Positions 8,702 through 16,804 of a stretch of 64,000 bases of DNA are shown here, piece after piece (positions within the stretch are counted from its first letter, which is position 1; every line of letters begins with the position of its first letter). The DNA is from an uncultured Prevotellaceae bacterium (GTDB taxonomy: Bacteria; Bacteroidota; Bacteroidia; Bacteroidales; Bacteroidaceae), in assembly GCA_902800435.1 (NCBI GenBank), contig CADCEQ010000001.1, positions 62,001-126,000 on the forward strand. Direction: 5' to 3'. The notes under the pieces were generated by a model that saw only the letters and a program-made list of their open reading frames with translations, made no database searches and was not told the DNA's origin. The position numbers were made by a program, and so were the translations under genes.

Positions 8702-10489
8702 ATGAAGCGACTTTTACTTTATCTATCATTTATCATCTGTCATTTGTCGATTAACAGCGTAGCTGCACAGGGTTGGCCCGAGAACTATGGCGGCGTCATG
8801 CTGCAGGGATTCTACTGGGACGGTTATGCCGATGCCCAATGGGTCAGACTTGAAAAGCAGGTCGACAACCTCTCTACGACATTCGATCTCGTCTGGCTCC
8901 CACAGAGTGGCGACTGTGGCGGACAGTCAATGGGTTACGACGATCTCTATTGGTTTCCAGGCCATTACAACAGTTCGTTCGGCACGGAGGCAGAACTGCG
9001 GTCGCTGATCAGTACCTTCAAGGCGAAGGGTATTGGCACCATTGCCGACGTGGTGATTAACCACCGTAGGAACGTATCCACATGGACGGACTTTCCAGCT
9101 GAGACCTATAAGGGCGTGACCTATCAGCTCACCTACAACGACATCTGCTCCAACGATGAGGCCGCCAGGAATGGTCAGAAGGTGGGACCTAACAAGGATA
9201 CCGGCGAAGGCTGGGACGGCATGCGCGACCTCGACCACATGAGCGAGAACTTGCAGAAAAGCGTGAAGGCTTATCTGCACATGCTGCTGGAGGACCTGGG
9301 CTATGCGGGCTTCCGCTACGACATGGTAAAGGGCTATGCCGCCTCCTATACCAAGCTTTATAATGAAGACAGCAAGCCAAAGTTCTCCGTCGGCGAATGC
9401 TGGGACAGTTCGAACACCATCAAGAACTGGATTGACGGTACGGGCAAGACTTCGGCCGCATTCGACTTCCAGTTCCGCTATACCGTGCGCAATGCCATCA
9501 ACAATGGTGACTGGAGCAAACTGGCTGCACAGAACGAAGGAAACTGGCCATTGGTAAGCAGCAGTTTCAACAATGGCAGCTATCGCCAATATGCCGTGAC
9601 CTTCGTCGAGAACCACGATACTGAGTATCGTTCTGCATCAAACCAGCAGGATCCGATTCGTAAGGACACGCTGGCTGCCAACGCCTATCTGCTGGCCATG
9701 CCTGGTACGCCCTGCGTATTCTTGAAGCACTGGAAGTCATATAAGCAGGAAATTGCCAATATGGTAGCTGTTCGCAAAGCCGTTGGCATCACCAATATGA
9801 GCAGACCAATCCCCATGGCCACCAATAAGGATTACTATGCTGTCCAGGTGGTTGGCAGCGGCGATAAGAAGCTGCTCTGTGTGGTGGGAAGCAAGGCCGA
9901 TAGCTATACACCTTCCAGTGACGTGTGGAAGAAGGTTATCAGCGGCTATCACTATGTCTATTATGTCAGTGGCATTGAGCCGAACGCCATCACCCTGCCA
10001 GAACTGAAAGAAGACGAGGAGCAACAGGAAGGCGAATTCAGCGGTGTGCCATCGTTCTGCTCAGTCGGCGAAGGCGAGATCTGTGCCTTCTTCGAGGCTC
10101 CCGTCACATGGGGAAGTCAGATTTACACCTGGGCATGGATGAATGGTGGCGACGGAAAGAATTATGTGGGCACCAGCTGGCCTGGTGTTGCCGCCACGCT
10201 GATTGGTACGGCCAACAATGGCAACAAGGTGTTTAAATGGATATCCGCCAAGACTACGGCTCCCGACAATATCATCTTCAGCGGTGGTGGAAACCAGACT
10301 GCCGACCTGAAGTTTGTGAAGGGCGGCTACTACAACCAGGACGGTCTGAAGGCCAACGTTACCACAGGCATCCGTGCCATCACGCCCGACAATGGCGATG
10401 CAGCTGTCTACTCCCTCGACGGCCGACGTATGAAGCATCTGAAGCCTGGAATATATATCCGCAACAACAAGAAACTGATAATCCGTTAA
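8702..10489 (+). CDS. Secreted GH13 alpha-amylase with C-terminal starch-binding domain
   Basis: Endo-acting hydrolase of alpha-1,4-glucans, 595 residues. The signal peptide ends near SVAAQ (residue 23). All four GH13 regions are visible: DVVINH (about 116), GFRYDMV with nucleophile Asp (about 206), FSVGECW with the acid/base Glu (about 230) and VENHDTE with the transition-state Asp (about 305). A Trp-rich region near 465-555 (IYTWAWMNGG, SWPGVA) resembles a CBM26-type starch-binding domain. The last 30 residues (VYSLDGRRMKHLKPGIYIRN) match the C-terminal tail shared by other secreted proteins in this window. The start was chosen at 8702 because the signal peptide begins there and the -7 box is just upstream. 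It overlaps the convergent glycosyltransferase stop by 4 nt. Confidence 0.93.
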   Translation: MKRLLLYLSFIICHLSINSVAAQGWPENYGGVMLQGFYWDGYADAQWVRLEKQVDNLSTTFDLVWLPQSGDCGGQSMGYDDLYWFPGHYNSSFGTEAELRSLISTFKAKGIGTIADVVINHRRNVSTWTDFPAETYKGVTYQLTYNDICSNDEAARNGQKVGPNKDTGEGWDGMRDLDHMSENLQKSVKAYLHMLLEDLGYAGFRYDMVKGYAASYTKLYNEDSKPKFSVGECWDSSNTIKNWIDGTGKTSAAFDFQFRYTVRNAINNGDWSKLAAQNEGNWPLVSSSFNNGSYRQYAVTFVENHDTEYRSASNQQDPIRKDTLAANAYLLAMPGTPCVFLKHWKSYKQEIANMVAVRKAVGITNMSRPIPMATNKDYYAVQVVGSGDKKLLCVVGSKADSYTPSSDVWKKVISGYHYVYYVSGIEPNAITLPELKEDEEQQEGEFSGVPSFCSVGEGEICAFFEAPVTWGSQIYTWAWMNGGDGKNYVGTSWPGVAATLIGTANNGNKVFKWISAKTTAPDNIIFSGGGNQTADLKFVKGGYYNQDGLKANVTTGIRAITPDNGDAAVYSLDGRRMKHLKPGIYIRNNKKLIIR

Positions 10490-11271
10490 AGGATAGCCCT
10501 CACCACGAACCAGCAGTGCAGCAGAAACGTCTGCACGACGCCGTAATGGCGCTGCATCACAAGGTATCGCTCACGCAGCGATGCCTTGTGGTTTTTTGTG
10601 GTGGCTCCCTCTTCCAAATAGTTGGCCACGACCATACCTATATTATATAAGGGCAGCGACATGCGCTCGACCTCGCGCATCACGCGAATGCACCAGTCGA
10701 CATCGGCCGAGAAGCGGTAACGGGTGTCGAACTGCAGGTTCTTGGCAATGTCGGTGCGAGCGTAGAAGGCCTGGTGGCAGACGAGCATGCCCTGGCGGAA
10801 CGAGCGCCATGTGAGCCGTTCGGGCGGCTGCAGGCGGCGCGGACGAAGGAAGCGGCCCTCGCCATCGATGATGTTGGTATTGCCGTAGAGCACGCCGGGC
10901 AGCTCGTCAGTAGGAAGCTCGCCCAACCGGCATCGGCGTACCACTTCCTCCAGGGTGTCGTCTTGAGCAAACGTGTCGCCCGCGTTCATATAGACGATAT
11001 AGTCGCCCGAAGCCTGCGTCAGTCCCTTGTTCATCGCGTCGTAGATGCCCTGGTCGGGCTCCGAGGCGATGATAACGTGGTGCTGGTTGCTTTCCGAACT
11101 GTCCGACTGCCGCTTATATGCCTCGGCCATTGCCAGCGTCCCGTCGGTCGAAGCGCCGTCTATAATCAGGTGCTCCACCTCCTCGTAGGTCTGACGCAGT
11201 ACGCTGTCGAGCGTCCGCTGAAGCACAGCCTCGGCGTTATAGGTGATGGTGACAACCGTGAAACGTATCAT
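10486..11271 (-). CDS. GT2-family glycosyltransferase
   Basis: Cytoplasmic GT-A fold sugar transferase of 261 residues, probably for a surface polysaccharide. It opens with FTVVTITYNAEAVLQRTLDS and has the nucleotide-sugar motif DGASTDGT (about 39-46). SEPDQGIYDAMNKGL and the metal-binding region GDYIVYMNAGD (about 92-102) follow, as in WcaA-like enzymes. It follows the GT4 gene at 11278 by 6 nt, so they form an operon. Donor and acceptor cannot be inferred. The 3' end overlaps the convergent amylase gene by 4 nt with no terminator between them. Confidence 0.9.
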   Translation of the reverse strand: MIRFTVVTITYNAEAVLQRTLDSVLRQTYEEVEHLIIDGASTDGTLAMAEAYKRQSDSSESNQHHVIIASEPDQGIYDAMNKGLTQASGDYIVYMNAGDTFAQDDTLEEVVRRCRLGELPTDELPGVLYGNTNIIDGEGRFLRPRRLQPPERLTWRSFRQGMLVCHQAFYARTDIAKNLQFDTRYRFSADVDWCIRVMREVERMSLPLYNIGMVVANYLEEGATTKNHKASLRERYLVMQRHYGVVQTFLLHCWFVVRAIL

Positions 11272-11277
11272 AGTTCG

Positions 11278-12531
11278 TTATCTTTTCTGGGCTATGGCCT
11301 CGTTATAGACTTCGGTGTATTTCAGGGCCACGATGCTTTCCGTGTAGTGAGCCAGCACGTTGTTCCGCAGTACCGACCGCTCCAGATTTGCCGTGAGAGC
11401 CCAGTATATACCATCGGCGAGACTCTCGGCTGACAGCCGTTCTGCCAGATAGCCATTCACCTTATGGGCAATGATGTCTTCCTGACCGCTTCCGCCGAAG
11501 GCCACGGGGGTAGCGCCACAGGCCTGTGCCTCAATCAGTGTCTGACCGAAGGTTTCGTAAAGTGAAGACGACACAACAGCATTAGAGGCCGAATAGATTA
11601 GCGACATTTTATGCGAATCGTTGACATATCCATAGTAAGTATAAGCTACAGGAACCCGTCCCAGTGTCTCCTCGTTCTTAATTCCTCCGAAAAGCAGCAG
11701 GTGAATGTCGTCGCGGCTGACCTTTCCCTGATCGGTCAACAATTTCAGAGCCTCTACCAGATAGGAGAAACCCTTGATGTCATCGTCGATGCGAGCGGCT
11801 CCAAAGGCAATCAGGTAGCGGCCCTTCAAGTGGAGTATGGAACGGGCATCGGCACGGTTGATCATCGGGAAATGCGACAGCGAGATGGAGTTAGGAATAA
11901 CGCTCACTGGTTTGTCGCCTATCAGTGTACTCTTTCGGGCACACTCTGCCAACCATTTGCTAACGGCGACGAACCGCACATTGGCATGCTCATACAGCCT
12001 CTTCTTGCGCTTATAAACCCTTGAAGAGAGGTCATGGGAACTGGGGAACCTCAGCAAGCCACAATAGGAGCAGACCTTTTGGTAATGGTCACACTCGTAG
12101 GCGTGGTGGCAAATGGCCGTCATCTCCCACATATCGTGCATCGTCCATACCACGGGCTTCCCCGATGCGAATATTCTTCGAAGGGATTTCAGTGAGAGAA
12201 ATCCCTGATTAATCCAATGCAGATGAATGATGTCGGCCTCCTGAAACTCCCGTGTCGTGGTGATATCAGTACCTGTGTTGGCTATGGAGACCTTCCACAG
12301 ATTGCGGCGGCTAAACAGATTGTTTACCCAAATAACGAAACGTTCCCAGACGAAGTTCAGCTCATTCCTGACCCAACGGTGATGATCGGCGACATAAAGG
12401 GCATCCGTCTGCTTCTCCATCACCAGCATCTTGGCTTTGACGCCGTTGTTGATCAGTGCTTCGGTCAGACGATGGGCAGCAATGGCTGCCCCACCCTTGC
12501 ACTCGCTCGTATTGACAATCAGAACTCTCAC
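11278..12531 (-). CDS. GT4-family (group 1) glycosyltransferase
   Basis: GT-B fold transferase of 417 residues. The start MRVLIVNTSECKGGAAIAAHRL is typical of group 1 enzymes with the glycine-rich acceptor loop. The C-terminal half has the retaining-enzyme EX7E motif ETFGQTLIE (about 345) followed by AQACGATPVAFGGSG. HLHWINQGFLSL and WTMHDMW match a subset that decorate exopolysaccharide or O-antigen chains. It is upstream of and coupled to the GT2 gene. A pair without a polymerase, flippase or further transferases suggests a small modification unit rather than a full polysaccharide locus. Confidence 0.9.
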   Translation of the reverse strand: MRVLIVNTSECKGGAAIAAHRLTEALINNGVKAKMLVMEKQTDALYVADHHRWVRNELNFVWERFVIWVNNLFSRRNLWKVSIANTGTDITTTREFQEADIIHLHWINQGFLSLKSLRRIFASGKPVVWTMHDMWEMTAICHHAYECDHYQKVCSYCGLLRFPSSHDLSSRVYKRKKRLYEHANVRFVAVSKWLAECARKSTLIGDKPVSVIPNSISLSHFPMINRADARSILHLKGRYLIAFGAARIDDDIKGFSYLVEALKLLTDQGKVSRDDIHLLLFGGIKNEETLGRVPVAYTYYGYVNDSHKMSLIYSASNAVVSSSLYETFGQTLIEAQACGATPVAFGGSGQEDIIAHKVNGYLAERLSAESLADGIYWALTANLERSVLRNNVLAHYTESIVALKYTEVYNEAIAQKR

Positions 12532-12570
12532 GGGAAAAAGTTGTTAACGGTTATCGGCAATCGATAAACC

Positions 12571-13149
12571 TTAACCTTCATTCTCACGCCGTTTTGCCTC
12601 CTTCTCAGCTTCCTTGGCGCGCTGCTTGGCTTCCTTCTCGCGGCGTTTCTGCTCCTTGGCAGCCTCCTTTTCGCGACGCTTCTGTTCCTTGGCCAGTTCC
12701 TTCTCGCGCTTTTTTTGCTCCTTGGCCAAACGCTTCAGCTCGCGCTCGTTCTCTTTGGCTGCCTCCTTTTCTGATGCTGCCTCCTCCTTGGCCTTCAGCG
12801 ACTCTTCCAACTTCTCGCGGAGCATCTCCTTGTCGAAGGTAAAGACATGGCCGAACATTCCCACCGACAGCAGCTGATCCTTACCCTTCAGGTGAACCGA
12901 TGTCGTGTTCAACAGCACATAATTATGTACCTCTAACTTCGAGTTCAGAGCCAGTTCGATGGTCTTCACGGCAACACTCTTGCCGAGATTAGTCAGCACG
13001 TTATCGCCGAAACGGCTCTCGGCCTCTTCTGCCACATATTCGTCCACAGCCTTCATCATGGCCTCCTTGTGGGCCTGCTTGTCGGGCACAGTCAATGCCA
13101 TCAATACTGCTACGAGCAGCAGGATAACAACAATCAGTAACTTCTTCAT
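12571..13149 (-). CDS. Membrane-anchored DUF4359-like protein with charged coiled-coil tail
   Basis: A 192-residue protein of unknown function. It starts MKKLLIVVILLLVAVLMALT (single N-terminal membrane anchor or signal). A small conserved domain follows (about 20-110, with HKEAMMKAV..EEAESRFGDN and NYVLLNTTSVHLKGKDQLLSVGMFGHVFTF) that resembles DUF4359. Residues about 115-190 are a highly charged coiled coil built from K/E/R/Q heptad-like repeats (KEQKRREKEA). The longer reading frame back to 13218 is not used: the -7 box TACCTTTG lies at 13181-13188 on the minus strand, so transcription begins after it. It may be co-transcribed with the glycosyltransferases 39 nt downstream. Confidence 0.75.
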   Translation of the reverse strand: MKKLLIVVILLLVAVLMALTVPDKQAHKEAMMKAVDEYVAEEAESRFGDNVLTNLGKSVAVKTIELALNSKLEVHNYVLLNTTSVHLKGKDQLLSVGMFGHVFTFDKEMLREKLEESLKAKEEAASEKEAAKENERELKRLAKEQKKREKELAKEQKRREKEAAKEQKRREKEAKQRAKEAEKEAKRRENEG

Positions 13150-13180
13150 ATTATATACATCTTTAATAGTTATTCTGCCG

Positions 13181-13188
13181 CAAAGGTA
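13181..13188 (-). promoter_or_regulatory. -7 box of the DUF4359-like gene
   Basis: TACCTTTG on the minus strand, 31 nt before the ATG at 13149. Confidence 0.6.
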
Positions 13189-13326
13189 CAAAAAAGAAGT
13201 GAAAGGAAAGCAGCGCAAAGCGAATTATTTGCTGTTCGCGCGCACAAATGGTTGATTTACGTCAAGAACAGCGCGTTTTTCTACATTTTATGCGCCAAAA
13301 GTATTGCGTAATCCGAAAAATCGCCG

Positions 13327-13334
13327 TACCTTTG
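13327..13334 (+). promoter_or_regulatory. Promoter -7 box of a small structured RNA
   Basis: TACCTTTG with a TTG about 22 nt upstream (13302-13304). No coding sequence follows on this strand for 1.3 kb, and a strong terminator lies 210 nt downstream, so this looks like a promoter for a non-coding RNA. Confidence 0.6.
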
Positions 13335-13340
13335 CATCGT

Positions 13341-13579
13341 CAAAAGAAAATAGTTAATAGATTGTTTTAGGTTAGTAGTAATATTTATAGTTTTAGGTTT
13401 TTAGTTATTGGTAAAAGAAAGTTTTCAACTGCGGATAACAGGTGGCCGTCGTGAGACATCCATTTAAACTTTCAAATTTTTAGCCCATTGTGGCTGAAAA
13501 TTTCTTTTAGAGAAAAGGATTTTTAGTTAAACATAGGCTTGTTCCGCTGCAGCTCGTGAGAGTTGCAGCGGACTTTTTT
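13341..13579 (+). ncRNA. Candidate structured small RNA (about 240 nt)
   Basis: Bounded by a TAnnTTTG promoter and an intrinsic terminator, with no convincing ORF. The 5' half is U-rich with repeated TTTTAG/TTTTTAG words. A stem pairs GAAAGTTT (13417-13424) with AAACTTTC (13466-13473) and encloses an inner hairpin with a GTGA tetraloop (GTC/GAC at 13448-13457). A second 12-bp stem pairs 13474-13485 with 13492-13503 (one G-U). The terminator hairpin is 13541-13573. The leader recalls untranslated leaders of Bacteroidetes cold-shock genes or the Bacteroidales-1 RNA class, but I cannot confirm either; a covariance-model search would decide. Confidence 0.6.
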
Positions 13580-13583
13580 GTTT
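13541..13583 (+). terminator. Intrinsic terminator of the small RNA
   Basis: The stem pairs 13542-13554 with 13561-13573 (TTCCGCTGCAGCT / AGTTGCAGCGGAC, with G-U pairs), loop CGTGAG, followed by six T residues and TTTT after one G. Confidence 0.85.
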
Positions 13584-14485
13584 TATACACCTTCCTTATA
13601 CTCTCCCGGTGTCATTCCCGTCAGCCGTTTAAAGTATTTTGAGAAGAACGACGGGTTGGGAAAATCGAGATCCTCCGATATTTGCATGACAGACTTGTCT
13701 GAGTGGCGGAGAAGCACTTTTGCCTGCGTGATGAGGGCACGGTCTATCCAGTCTTTGGCGGTGGTACCGCTAGTCTGGCGGATGACGGTACCGAGATACC
13801 GTTCGGTAAGACAAAGGCGGTCGGCATAGTAACCAATCTGGTGCTGCTGGCGGCAGTGCTGGTTGACAAGCTGGATGAAGCGGTCGAAGATGGTCTGCTC
13901 ACGCGAACGGGTGGCAGCCTGAATGTCGGACTGCTGGCGGAAGAGGTGGTCGTAGTGGTGCATCAGCGCTGCCACGAGGGCGGTGACGACGGGACGGTCA
14001 TAACTTTCACCATGCACGACATGCCAGATGGTGTTGAGAATGTGACGGGCTGTGCTGATGTCGCCCTCGCTGACGGAAAGCTGAAAGTCGCGCACCTGAC
14101 CGTTGAAGGCCAGCGGCATCTGTCCCTGTGCGAAGGGCATGGGGAAATCGGCGAAGAGAGCCATACCATAGATACGGAGGTCGTCGGAAAGGCGGATGGG
14201 GTTGATGATGGTGCCTGGCCCGATATAGACCAAAGTGCCAGCAGTGACGTGGCGGTCTTGCAGGTTAAAGTTGATGCGGGCCTCGCCACTTAAGATGATG
14301 CCGAAGCGGTGGTCGTTGATGGTGAACGGCGGCTTCTGGCGCATCAGCAGACTGAACACGGTGTGGTCGCCGTGAACCATGCCGACTTCGCCGTTAAAGA
14401 CTATATTCTCGCTTATCAGCGCAAGATGAGGCGTGAGGATGTCTCGCATACGCGACAGGTCCATCAGTTGTGGCTGTTTGTTCAT
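13583..14485 (-). CDS. AraC-family transcriptional regulator
   Basis: A 300-residue one-component regulator, probably of the divergent exporter operon. The N-terminal part (about 20-165) is a cupin-like sensor domain (GEVGMVHGDHTVFSLLMRQ, HVTAGTLVYIGPG). The C-terminal 100 residues carry the two AraC helix-turn-helix motifs (IGYYADRLCLTERYLGTVIRQ; MQISEDLDFPNPSFFSKYFKRLTGMTPGEY). The start at 14485 gives the natural N-terminus MNKQPQLMDLSRMRDIL. The longer frame to 14830 would read through the tolC gene on the other strand, and its extra sequence is not protein-like. The -7 box is at 14505-14512. The effector is unknown. Confidence 0.92.
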   Translation of the reverse strand: MNKQPQLMDLSRMRDILTPHLALISENIVFNGEVGMVHGDHTVFSLLMRQKPPFTINDHRFGIILSGEARINFNLQDRHVTAGTLVYIGPGTIINPIRLSDDLRIYGMALFADFPMPFAQGQMPLAFNGQVRDFQLSVSEGDISTARHILNTIWHVVHGESYDRPVVTALVAALMHHYDHLFRQQSDIQAATRSREQTIFDRFIQLVNQHCRQQHQIGYYADRLCLTERYLGTVIRQTSGTTAKDWIDRALITQAKVLLRHSDKSVMQISEDLDFPNPSFFSKYFKRLTGMTPGEYKEGV

Positions 14486-14504
14486 ATTCCGTCCTTTTTG
14501 CCGG

Positions 14505-14512
14505 CAAAGATA
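14505..14512 (-). promoter_or_regulatory. -7 box of the araC-family gene
   Basis: TATCTTTG on the minus strand, 19 nt before the ATG. It is followed by TTTGCCGGCA, the same 11-mer core (TGCCGGCAAAG on plus) that builds the tandem array at 20412-20530. Confidence 0.6.
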
Positions 14513-14536
14513 ATCTTTTTCCTCGAAACAACAATC

Positions 14537-14563
14537 TCTTTTTGCACAAATCGAACAAAAAGA
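14537..14563. promoter_or_regulatory. Inverted repeat between divergent araC and tolC promoters
   Basis: TCTTTTTG (14537-14544) and CAAAAAGA (14556-14563) form an 8-bp inverted repeat with an 11-nt spacer, between the araC -7 box and the tolC -7 box. The position suits an operator for the AraC protein, but AraC proteins more often bind direct repeats, so this is tentative. Confidence 0.4.
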
Positions 14564-14609
14564 ACATCTTTCCGTGCTGAAGGATAACGAATCTATGGGA
14601 AAAACGCCG

Positions 14610-14617
14610 TACCTTTG
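14610..14617 (+). promoter_or_regulatory. -7 box of the tolC-led exporter operon
   Basis: TACCTTTG, 23 nt before the tolC-family ATG. Confidence 0.62.
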
Positions 14618-14640
14618 CGGCAGTATTAGAAACAGACCAA

Positions 14641-15909
14641 ATGAAGAAGTATTTTTTATGCTTGATGATGCTGCCAATAATGGCGACAGCGCAAACGCTA
14701 GAGGAATGCCAGCAAGCAGCAGAGCGGAACTATCCGCTAATAAGGCAGTACAGACTGATAGAGCAGACGACGGAACTGACGGTGGAGAACATCCAGAAGG
14801 GGTGGCTGCCGCAGATCTCAGCATCGGCACAGGCTACCTATCAGAGTGACGTGGCCAGCTTCCCAGACCAAATTCAGGGCCTTTACCAGCAGATGGGCAT
14901 CGACATGAAAGGGCTGAAGAAAGACCAATACCGAGTAGGCATCGACGTGAGCCAGACCATCTTTGACGGGGGAGCCATCAGGCAGTCCAAGGCGATTGCA
15001 CGTGAGCAAGGCAGAGTACAGGCGGCACAGACAGAGACAAACCTCTATCATGTACGCAAGCGCGTGAACGAGATGTACTTCGCACTGCTGCTGCTCGACA
15101 ATCAGATACAGCTGAACCACGACTTGCAGGAACTGTTGGCTGGCAATGAACGGAAACTGGCCTCGATGGTGAAGGGCGGCACTGCTGCCGAGAGCGACCT
15201 TCAGAACGTCAAGGCAGAACGGCTGAACGTCGTCCAGCAGGCCACCAACCTCGAGTCGCAAAAACAGATGCTGCAGAGGATGCTGTCGACATTCTGCGGC
15301 ATCGAGATAAAGGCGGTTCAGAAGCCAGAAAACTACACAACGGAACCGACCCTGTTGTGTAATCGGCCGGAACTGAGGGCGATTGATGCACAGATAGGTC
15401 TCTTCAACGCTCAGGAGAAGGCGCTCGATGCGGCACTGATGCCGCGGTTAGGCGTGTTTGCGCAGGGTTATTACGGCTATCCGGGACTGAACATGTTCGA
15501 GGACATGATGCGGCACGATTGGAGCCTGAACGGCATCATCGGGGCCCGGCTGACGTGGAACATCGGGGCTCTCTACACCCGCAAGAACGATAAGGCTAAG
15601 TTACAGCTGCAGCGCGACGTGGCTGAGTCAAACCGCGAGGTATTCCTCTTTAACAATAACCTCGAACAGATTCAGCAGAATGAGAACATCGCGCGCTACA
15701 GGAAACTGATGGCCGACGACGAAGAAATCATCGCGCTGCGCTCGTCAGTTCGCAAGGCTGCCGAGTCAAAACTCTCGCACGGCATCATCGACGTTAACGA
15801 CCTGGTGCGCGAAATCAACCAAGAAAATGCAGCCCGCGTACAGCAGTCGATGCACGAGATTGAGATGCTCAAGGAAATATACGACAATAAATACACGACA
15901 AACAATTAA
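14641..15909 (+). CDS. TolC-family outer-membrane efflux protein
   Basis: Outer-membrane exit duct of a tripartite exporter, 422 residues. A signal peptide (MKKYFLCLMMLPIMATAQ) is followed by two OEP repeats: the first begins LEECQQAAERNYPLIRQYRL, and the second has the long helical hairpin ending SKLSHGIIDVNDLVREINQENAA. Heptad-rich helices of the periplasmic barrel are obvious (AREQGRVQAAQTETNLYHVRKRVNEMYF). It is the first gene of a five-gene operon and is 4 nt from the membrane-fusion gene. In enterobacteria such ABC exporters borrow a TolC encoded elsewhere; here it is in the operon. Confidence 0.92.
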   Translation: MKKYFLCLMMLPIMATAQTLEECQQAAERNYPLIRQYRLIEQTTELTVENIQKGWLPQISASAQATYQSDVASFPDQIQGLYQQMGIDMKGLKKDQYRVGIDVSQTIFDGGAIRQSKAIAREQGRVQAAQTETNLYHVRKRVNEMYFALLLLDNQIQLNHDLQELLAGNERKLASMVKGGTAAESDLQNVKAERLNVVQQATNLESQKQMLQRMLSTFCGIEIKAVQKPENYTTEPTLLCNRPELRAIDAQIGLFNAQEKALDAALMPRLGVFAQGYYGYPGLNMFEDMMRHDWSLNGIIGARLTWNIGALYTRKNDKAKLQLQRDVAESNREVFLFNNNLEQIQQNENIARYRKLMADDEEIIALRSSVRKAAESKLSHGIIDVNDLVREINQENAARVQQSMHEIEMLKEIYDNKYTTNN

Positions 15910-15913
15910 GGTT

Positions 15914-16804
15914 ATGCGAAAGATATATGTATTGGCAGGCGTGACACTGATGATGGCCGCTTGCGGAAACAGCGAGAAGGAGTATGACGCCACGGGCACG
16001 TTCGAGGCTACTGAGACTACGGTATTTGCCGAACAGAGCGGCGCCCTGCTGACGTTCAGCGTCAACGAGGGAGACAACGTTGAGGCTCATGCGGAAGTAG
16101 GACTTATCGACACCACGCAGATTTGGCTGAAGATTCAGCAACTCAATGCCACCAAGGAGGTATATCAGAGTCAGAAGCCGGATATGGCGCGCCAGATTGC
16201 CGCCACGCGCCAGCAGTTGGACAAGGCAAAACAGGAGCAACAGCGATACCAAGAACTCGTTGCCGACGGGGCCGCTCCCTCGAAAATGCTCGACGATGCC
16301 ATCAGTCAGGTAAAAGTGCTGCAAAAGCAACTGGATGCTCAGATTTCATCGCTCAACACGAGCACCCGTGCCCTGGACAAGCAGACGGCCGCTGCCGATA
16401 TTCAGGTGAGTCAGCTGCGCGACCAATTGCGCAAATGCCACATCGTGACGCCCGCCAAAGGCACCGTGCTCGAGAAATACGTGGAGCGCGGCGAGTTTGT
16501 GAGCACAGGCAAGCCCCTGCTCAAGATTGGCGACACAGAGAATATGTACCTGCGTGCCTACGTCACCTCGCCCCAACTGCAGAACATCAAGCTTGGCCAG
16601 CAGGTGAAGGTGTTTGCCGACTATGGCGACAGTCAGAAGAAGGACTACCAGGGCACCGTCACGTGGATTTCCTCGCGGTCGGAGTTCACGCCCAAGACCA
16701 TTCTCACCGACGACGAGCGTGCCGACCTGGTGTATGCCATCAAGGTTGCAGTCAGAAACGACGGATACGTCAAGATTGGAATGTACGGCGAAGTAAAGCT
16801 ATGA
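15914..16804 (+). CDS. HlyD/EmrA-type membrane fusion protein (YbhG-like lipoprotein)
   Basis: Periplasmic adaptor of 296 residues linking the ABC permeases to the TolC-like duct. It starts MRKIYVLAGVTLMMAACGNS, a lipoprotein signal with Cys17. The order is a half-barrel/lipoyl segment (TGTFEATETTVFAEQSGALL, about 28-47), a coiled-coil hairpin (about 75-170), the second lipoyl half (KCHIVTPAKGTVLEKYVERGEFVSTGKPLLKIGD) and a beta-barrel (MYLRAYVTSPQLQNIKLGQQVKVF). It resembles E. coli YbhG, which works with a YbhF tandem ATPase and YbhS/YbhR permeases. The start at 15914 gives the lipoprotein signal; codons further upstream overlap tolC. Its stop overlaps the ATPase start by 4 nt (ATGA). Confidence 0.9.
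   Translation: MRKIYVLAGVTLMMAACGNSEKEYDATGTFEATETTVFAEQSGALLTFSVNEGDNVEAHAEVGLIDTTQIWLKIQQLNATKEVYQSQKPDMARQIAATRQQLDKAKQEQQRYQELVADGAAPSKMLDDAISQVKVLQKQLDAQISSLNTSTRALDKQTAAADIQVSQLRDQLRKCHIVTPAKGTVLEKYVERGEFVSTGKPLLKIGDTENMYLRAYVTSPQLQNIKLGQQVKVFADYGDSQKKDYQGTVTWISSRSEFTPKTILTDDERADLVYAIKVAVRNDGYVKIGMYGEVKL

Noticed and set aside
13541..13583. Terminator serving the araC-family gene as well
   Set aside because: On the minus strand the hairpin is not followed by a T run, so only the plus-strand RNA is likely to end there.
14486..14830. N-terminal extension of the AraC regulator by 115 codons
   Set aside because: It overlaps the promoter and start of the tolC gene and has low-complexity, non-protein-like sequence.
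16123..16800. Upstream extension of the tandem ATPase
   Set aside because: It reads the membrane-fusion gene in the wrong frame; the first ABC domain starts at 16801.
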